A stretch of 10,829 nt of DNA from Rhodospirillales bacterium (lineage in GTDB: Bacteria; Pseudomonadota; Alphaproteobacteria; Rhodospirillales; Defluviicoccaceae). Of the stretch, positions 7,159 through 10,829 are shown piece by piece (position 1 is the first letter of the stretch; each line of letters begins with the position of its first letter). Made by a program: the position numbers and the translations under genes. The stretch covers positions 1-10,829 of the forward strand of contig JADJQT010000009.1 in NCBI GenBank assembly GCA_016712595.1, in the 5' to 3' direction. The notes beneath the pieces were generated by a model. It saw nothing but the letters and a program-made list of their open reading frames with translations. It ran no database searches and had not been told where the DNA came from.

Positions 7159-7680
7159 ATGAACATTAAGCTGCTCGCCGCGCTCCTGCTGGCGCTGCCG
7201 CTCGCGGCCCACGCGCAGCAGGCATCCCGCGCCAACCCGCCGCAGCAAGGAGCCGTGCGCATGGAATACATCCGAAAGGTCGACCTGAAGACGGCGCGAG
7301 GCCCGGCGGAGAACTTCACGGGCGTCGTGACCATCACCGGCCAGTTCCAGCGCCCGGAGCCGTCGCGCGTCGGCGGCGCCATCGTTCGGTTCGAGCCCGG
7401 CGCCCGCACCGCCTGGCACAAGCACCCACTCGGACAAACGCTGCTCGTCACCGAGGGCATCGGCTGGACGCAGGTCGAGGGCGAGCCGAAGATCGAGTTC
7501 CACGCCGGCGACCAGCTCTGGTGCCCGCCGGACCAGAAGCACTGGCACGGCGCGACGGCAACGACGCCGATGACCCACATCGCCATCCAGGAGTCGCTGA
7601 ACGGCTCGCCCGTGACCTGGATGGAGCACGTCTCGGACGAGGAGTACCTCGCCGGACCCGCCACCCGACCCGAAAGGTAA
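7159..7680 (+). CDS. Secreted cupin, (R)-hydroxynitrile-lyase-like
   Basis: A 173-residue protein with a Sec signal peptide (MNIKLLAALLLALPLAAHAQ, cleavage near residue 20) and one cupin domain (about 45-160). From family knowledge, it follows closely the small bacterial manganese cupins with (R)-mandelonitrile/hydroxynitrile lyase activity, such as the Granulicella tundricola enzyme. Shared elements are FEPGARTAWHKHPLGQTLLV, KHWHGA, PMTHIAIQE and WMEHVSDEEY. Predicted metal ligands are H87, H89, Q93 and H128. Alanine 74, valine 76 and glutamine 144 match active-site positions I recall as A40, V42 and Q110 there. Such enzymes cleave or form cyanohydrins; the physiological role of these homologues is unclear, and other cupin lyase/oxygenase chemistry is possible. 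The known lyases, as I recall, lack the export signal seen here. Start ATG 7159 follows GGAGA by 6 nt; ATG 7141 is in frame but would spoil the signal peptide. Confidence 0.87.
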   Translation: MNIKLLAALLLALPLAAHAQQASRANPPQQGAVRMEYIRKVDLKTARGPAENFTGVVTITGQFQRPEPSRVGGAIVRFEPGARTAWHKHPLGQTLLVTEGIGWTQVEGEPKIEFHAGDQLWCPPDQKHWHGATATTPMTHIAIQESLNGSPVTWMEHVSDEEYLAGPATRPER

Positions 7681-7683
7681 ACC

Positions 7684-8717
7684 ATGCGCGCGACCATCAT
7701 GCCCCGGGCGCACGACGTCCGGATCGACACCGTCCCCGACGCCGCGATCGTGGAGCCTACCGACGCGGTGATCCGCATCACCCGCGCTTGCATCTGCGGA
7801 AGCGATCTGTGGCCCTACAATGGCGGGCCGAATGTAGAAGGCCAGCGCATGGGCCACGAGGCAATCGGCGTCGTGGAGGATGTTGGCAGCGAGGTCCGGC
7901 GGATCAGGCGCGGCCAGGTCGTGATCATGCCGTTCGCGGACTCTGACGGTGCATGCGTGTTCTGCGAGGAAGGGCTGCACACCTCGTGTGTTCACGCCGG
8001 CTTCTTCGGCAATGGGACCGGCCTGGACGGCGCGCAGGCGGAGGCGCTGCGCGTGCCCAACGCCGACGGGACGCTCTATCCGCTCGATGTGGGCGAGGAC
8101 GACGCGCTCATGCCCTCGCTGCTCACCCTGTCGGACGTGATGGGCACCGGCCACCACGCGGCGGTGACGGCGCGGGTGCGCCGCGGCGGCACGGTGGTGG
8201 TGGTCGGCGACGGCGCTGTCGGCCTTTGCGGCGTCATCGCCGCCAGGCGGCTCGGCGCGGAGCGGATCATCATCATGGGCCGCCATGCCGACCGCGTCGC
8301 GCTGGCAAAGGAGATCGGCGCCACGGACGTGGTGAGCGAGCGTGGGCCGGAGGCGGTCGAGCGCGTGCGCGAGCTGACCGGCGGGTTCGGCGCGCAGTCC
8401 GTGCTCGAATGCGTCGGCACCGGGGTGGCGATGGAGACCTCGATGAGCATCGTCCGCGCCGGCGGCGCGGTCGGGCGGGTCGGCGTCCCTCATTATGAGG
8501 CGATCGCGGGCGCGCAGCCCATGTTCTTCCAGAACGTGATCGTCGCCGGCGGCCCCGCGCCCACCGTGCCTATATTGACGAACTCCTGCCGGACATCATG
8601 GAGGGCCGTATCCAGCCCGGCCGCGTGTTCGATCGCACGGTCGACCTCGACAGCGTGCCCGACGGCTACCGCGCCATGAACGAGCGCGAAGCGTTGAAAG
8701 TGCTGATCCTGCCTTAG
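7684..8717 (+). CDS. Zinc-dependent alcohol dehydrogenase (one frameshift)
   Basis: A medium-chain dehydrogenase that oxidises an alcohol or reduces an aldehyde/ketone with NAD(P). Catalytic zinc ligands are C38 (ICGSDLW), H58-E59 (MGHEAIG) and probably D151 (TLSDVMGTGHH). The structural-zinc loop SDGACVFCEEGLHTSC has three cysteines (C91, C94, C102), with Ser/Asp where the first Cys of the classic four would be, as in a known subgroup. The Rossmann motif is VVVVGDGAVG (171-180). The frame starting at ATG 7684 runs to a false stop at 8679. From about 8563 the true C-terminus, RAYIDELLPDIMEGRIQPGR to KVLILP, continues in frame 3 to TAG 8715-8717, so one base is missing near 8563. Repaired length is 344 residues, normal for the family. 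It starts 3 nt after the cupin stop with AAAGG upstream, so translation is probably coupled. Confidence 0.9.
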
Positions 8718-8777
8718 GCCGAGCGAGACGGCACGCCGCCCGAACACATCCGAAAGCTTGAACAGAAAGGAAATATC

Positions 8778-9535
8778 ATGGCCAGACCCGATCGATTCAC
8801 CGGCAAGGTGGCCTTCGTCACCGGCGCCGCCAGCGGCATCGGCCGCGCGACCGCGATCGCCTTTGCGGCCGAGGGCGCACGCCTCGCCATCCTCGACCGG
8901 ACCGCGAACGGGCTGAAGGACACGGAGGCGGCTGTGAGGGACGCCGGGGCGGAAGCGCTGGCGATCGTCTGCGACGTGTCGGCGCCCGAGCAGGTCGAGG
9001 CCGCCGTGGCGCAAGTGGTCGAGCGCTTCGGCCGGCTCGATATCGCCTTCAACAACGCGGGCGTCGAGAACAAGCCCGCGCCGCTTCACGAGATCGAGCT
9101 GGCGGAGTGGGACCGCATCATCGGCGTCAACCTGCGCGGCACGTTCGTGTGCATGAAGCACGAGATCGCGCAGATGGTACGTCAAGGCGGCGGTGTGGTG
9201 GTGAACACCTCGTCGGGTGCGGGCATCCGCGGCGTTGAGCGGCGGCGCGGCCTACACCGCGTCCAAACATGCGCTGATCGGCCTAACGCGGTCCGCCGCG
9301 CTTGACTACGCCAAGCGTAACATCAGGGTGAACGCGATCCTGCCCGGTAACATCGAAACGCCGATGATGGACCGCTTCACCGGGGGCGACATCCAGAAGG
9401 CGATCGTCCTGGAGCCGGTTGGGCGGCTCGGCAAGCCGGACGAGATTGCAGAGGCGGTGCTGTGGATGAGCTCTGGACCTGGGCGGCTTCGTCACCGGCT
9501 CGGCGGTGGTCGTCGACGGTGGCTGGTCGCTGTGA
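8778..9535 (+). CDS. SDR-family NAD(P)-dependent oxidoreductase (two frameshifts)
   Basis: A classical short-chain dehydrogenase/reductase acting on an alcohol or ketone in the cytoplasm. Motifs: TGAASGIG (15-22), the NAD-favouring Asp at the end of strand 2 (LAILD, D40), NNAG (92-95), N118 in GVNLRG, catalytic S146 (NTSSGAG), and YTASK (Y159, K163 after repair); the end reads FVTGSAVVVDGGWSL. The product reads in frame 3 from ATG 8778, frame 1 from about 9238 and frame 2 from about 9476 to TGA 9533-9535. One extra base lies near 9237 (GTT-G-AGC) and one near 9475 (TCT-G-GAC). Repaired length is 251 residues, exactly typical, and all catalytic residues are present, so the indels look technical. 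AAGGA precedes the start. It follows the alcohol dehydrogenase by 60 bp and overlaps the next gene by 4 nt. Confidence 0.9.
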
Positions 9536-10050
9536 ACCGGCCGCGCGACGTTACGCGCTGGATCGCGTGCATCATGCTCAGCACGGCGCTGATGGGATCG
9601 GCCGGCTGCGGACGAGCCGAGCCGTCCGACACACCGGCGAAAGCCGATGCCACTCCGCCAGACGTCGGCAAAAACAGGAGACCGACAGTGTTCACCATCG
9701 AGATCGTCTCCGGCGACCGTCGCTGGACGGCCCGGATCGACGACACGCCGGCCGCGCGCGACTTCCTCGCGCAACTTCCCCTGAAGCTGACGCTGAAGGA
9801 CTTCGGCGGCAACGAGAAGATCGCCGATCTGCCGCGCCGGCTGACGCGCGAGGGCGCGCCTGACGCAATTACCCCCCGGGCGGGCGACGTCGCCTTCTAC
9901 GCACCGTGGGGCAACCTCGCGATCTTCTACGGACACGGGCATCATTCGCCGGGGCTGGTCCCACCGGGCCGAATTGAAGGCGACGTGTCCGCGCTCGCGG
10001 GCGGGCGACCCGTCACGGTTTCGATCGATCGAGCCGCGACGGGTGGCTGA
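9532..10050 (+). CDS. Cyclophilin-like fold protein with possible lipoprotein signal
   Basis: A 172-residue protein. Residues ~53-167 match the bacterial cyclophilin-like family: FTIEIVSGDRRWTARIDDTP, LPLKLTLKDFGGNEKIADLP, then GDVAFYAPWGNLAIFYG and GRIEGDV. These proteins share the cyclophilin barrel but generally lack the peptidyl-prolyl isomerase active site; their function is not known. They are often found beside reductases and LysR genes. The N-terminus (WIACIMLSTALMGSAGCG) is a hydrophobic export signal ending at C26; the lipobox is imperfect (S at -3), so it may be a lipoprotein or an ordinary secreted protein. GTG 9532 overlaps the SDR stop as GTGA, implying translational coupling; it includes the Arg residues expected before the signal core, whereas the internal ATG at 9574 would cut the signal short. 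A purine-rich AAACAGGAGA just before the domain's first residues (near 9670) raises a second option: an unexported start at GTG 9688. Confidence 0.83.
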   Translation: MNRPRDVTRWIACIMLSTALMGSAGCGRAEPSDTPAKADATPPDVGKNRRPTVFTIEIVSGDRRWTARIDDTPAARDFLAQLPLKLTLKDFGGNEKIADLPRRLTREGAPDAITPRAGDVAFYAPWGNLAIFYGHGHHSPGLVPPGRIEGDVSALAGGRPVTVSIDRAATGG

Positions 10051-10132
10051 ACAGCCGTTTTCGCGCAATCAGCGTACGGCACATCTTGAGCGGTCGCGCG
10101 GCTGCCACGAGTTCAGTCGGCCGCCGTCACGG

Positions 10133-10162
10133 GTGATCGCTTTCGAGTTCCGAAGCGATCAC
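10133..10162. terminator. Strong hairpin, possible bidirectional transcription end
   Basis: GTGATCGCTT (10133-10142) pairs perfectly with AAGCGATCAC (10153-10162) around a 10-nt loop. It lies 83 bp after the operon's last stop and 18 bp beyond the stop of the convergent - strand frame, as expected of a shared terminator. No T run follows on either strand, so it may instead be a Rho-linked 3' hairpin or an inverted repeat. Confidence 0.45.
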
Positions 10163-10179
10163 GCCGGAGCGGAGCATGA

Positions 10180-10410
10180 TCAGGCCGCGTCGTTTTCAGA
10201 CCCGTCGACCTTCCCCTGCCCGTTCCCCTTGTCGCCCTCACCCTCGGCCGTGCGCGCGTCGGCGGCCCGATCCCGGCGCGAGCGGTTCTCGCGAAAGGCG
10301 CGATCGAGATTGCTTGGACTCGCACCGTCGGTCGCGTGCGACTTCGACGAGCGCATGGTATCCACATGGCTGTGCTTCTCGTCTCGCTCGCCGCCACCGC
10401 CGGACCGCAT
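10180..10410 (-). CDS. Possible small charged low-complexity protein
   Basis: A - strand frame ending in TGA at 10180. Starting at ATG 10410 gives 76 residues, very rich in Arg, Asp, Glu, Ser and Gly (for example NLDRAFRENRSRRDRAADAR), and probably disordered. Codon third positions are strongly G/C, as in real genes here, which is the main reason for listing it. The frame is open upstream to GTG 10572, but that part looks like non-coding sequence, and no clear ribosome-binding site was found at any start. No family was recognised. Low confidence. Confidence 0.33.
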   Translation of the reverse strand: MRSGGGGERDEKHSHVDTMRSSKSHATDGASPSNLDRAFRENRSRRDRAADARTAEGEGDKGNGQGKVDGSENDAA

Positions 10411-10627
10411 GCTGACGCGCGGGTTGGTATTTACCGCGCCCTCAGGGGTAAGCCGGACCCGGCTCGGGAGGGGGCTTGGTCGCAGGCCCCAGGGCCGCCC
10501 CAGCGATTCGTGTTCGGATGCTTTTTCGGCATGCGGGTCGCTCCATCGCAGACGGAAAGCAAACACACGCACGCGCGCGGGGTTCCAGAGAGCACCTACA
10601 ACGCGACGGGAAAGTGCGGCTTGCCGG
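10411..10627. other. Spacer with alternating purine-pyrimidine tract
   Basis: No supported gene. An uninterrupted 17-nt purine/pyrimidine alternation, mainly CA and CG steps, lies at 10563-10579. Frames open on the + strand here look like shadows. Confidence 0.35.
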
Positions 10628-10813
10628 ATGGATTACGGGAGGCAGCTCGAGCAGCTAAGCGCAACGCTTGATCGTCTTCACGTTGACTCGGAACGGGCCT
10701 CGGTCATTCCGGCGTACGATGACGCTTTAGATCCCGTTGCAGTCGTAGCGGAGGTCGCTTCCCGCATTCGACTTTCGACGCGAATGGCGACGAACTGCCG
10801 CTCCAGGACGTGA
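10628..10813 (+). CDS. Short hypothetical frame, possibly the start of a gene leaving the window
   Basis: From ATG 10628 a 61-residue frame runs to TGA 10813, beginning MDYGRQLEQLSATLDRLHVD, a plausible amphipathic helix. Near the right edge another frame (frame 1, from about 10753) reads GRFPHSTFDANGDELPLQDV and stays open to the end. Given the many indels elsewhere, one gene with a lost base near 10755 and a 3' end outside the window is possible. No family was recognised, and the ribosome-binding site is poor. Confidence 0.3.
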   Translation: MDYGRQLEQLSATLDRLHVDSERASVIPAYDDALDPVAVVAEVASRIRLSTRMATNCRSRT

Positions 10814-10829
10814 TGATCCCCGCCGTGGC

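Noticed and set aside
6041..8493. Two long - strand open frames (6041-7135 and 7132-8493).
   Set aside because: Both are antisense shadows of the hydrolase, cupin and dehydrogenase genes, with Arg/Asp/His-rich low-complexity translations.
9217..10050. One continuous frame joins the SDR C-terminal half to the cyclophilin-like protein, as if a fusion.
   Set aside because: An extra base near 9475 causes the read-through. The SDR C-terminus FVTGSAVVVDGGWSL lies in frame 2 and stops at 9535, with a separate GTG start at 9532.
10774..10829. FDANGDE at the right edge resembles an EF-hand calcium loop.
   Set aside because: The spacing of acidic residues does not complete the 12-residue loop, and the frame itself is uncertain.

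Overview
This is GC-rich DNA from a proteobacterium, most likely an alphaproteobacterium. The evidence is the strong G/C bias at third codon positions and the style of the LuxR regulator, the Tat-exported hydrolase and the cupin; genus cannot be fixed from the window. Ordinary chromosomal genes fill the left half and an accessory-looking redox/hydrolase operon fills the right half. No RNA gene, insertion sequence or CRISPR array was seen.

Left half. Bases 1 to about 925 carry the C-terminal third of ribonuclease R (rnr), entering from the left edge. It is followed at 943-2038 by a predicted neuraminidase (BNR/Asp-box protein). Both are broken by single-base indels although the conserved motifs continue in successive frames. 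A good intrinsic terminator on the + strand lies at 2246-2276. On the - strand are a possible 63-residue single-pass membrane protein (2045-2236) and a lipoprotein of unknown function (2346-3086). A 307-bp intergenic region separates the lipoprotein from a divergent LuxR-type regulator with a PAS-like domain (3394-4524). Bases 4525-5075 show no convincing gene.

Right half. A LysR regulator (5076-5978, - strand) is divergent, across 92 bp, from a tightly packed + strand operon: a Tat-exported alpha/beta hydrolase, a secreted cupin closely resembling the bacterial (R)-selective manganese hydroxynitrile lyases, a zinc-dependent alcohol dehydrogenase, a short-chain dehydrogenase (SDR), and a cyclophilin-like-fold protein with a possible lipoprotein signal. 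The spacing (ATGA and GTGA overlaps, 3-nt and 60-nt gaps) argues for one transcript under LysR control. The likely theme is exported hydrolysis or lyase chemistry on a carbonyl or cyanohydrin-like compound, with two cytoplasmic NAD(P)-dependent dehydrogenases handling alcohol/aldehyde/ketone products. The real substrate is unknown. This operon is the best candidate for an undescribed system here.

Right edge. After the operon come a perfect 10-bp-stem hairpin (10133-10162), a possible small, charged, low-complexity protein on the - strand, and a short + strand reading frame that may continue past the window in a shifted frame.

At least nine single-base frameshifts fall in four genes, while five other genes of 0.5-1.1 kb are intact. 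Several sit in short homopolymers and all active-site motifs survive, so sequencing or assembly error is more likely than true gene decay.
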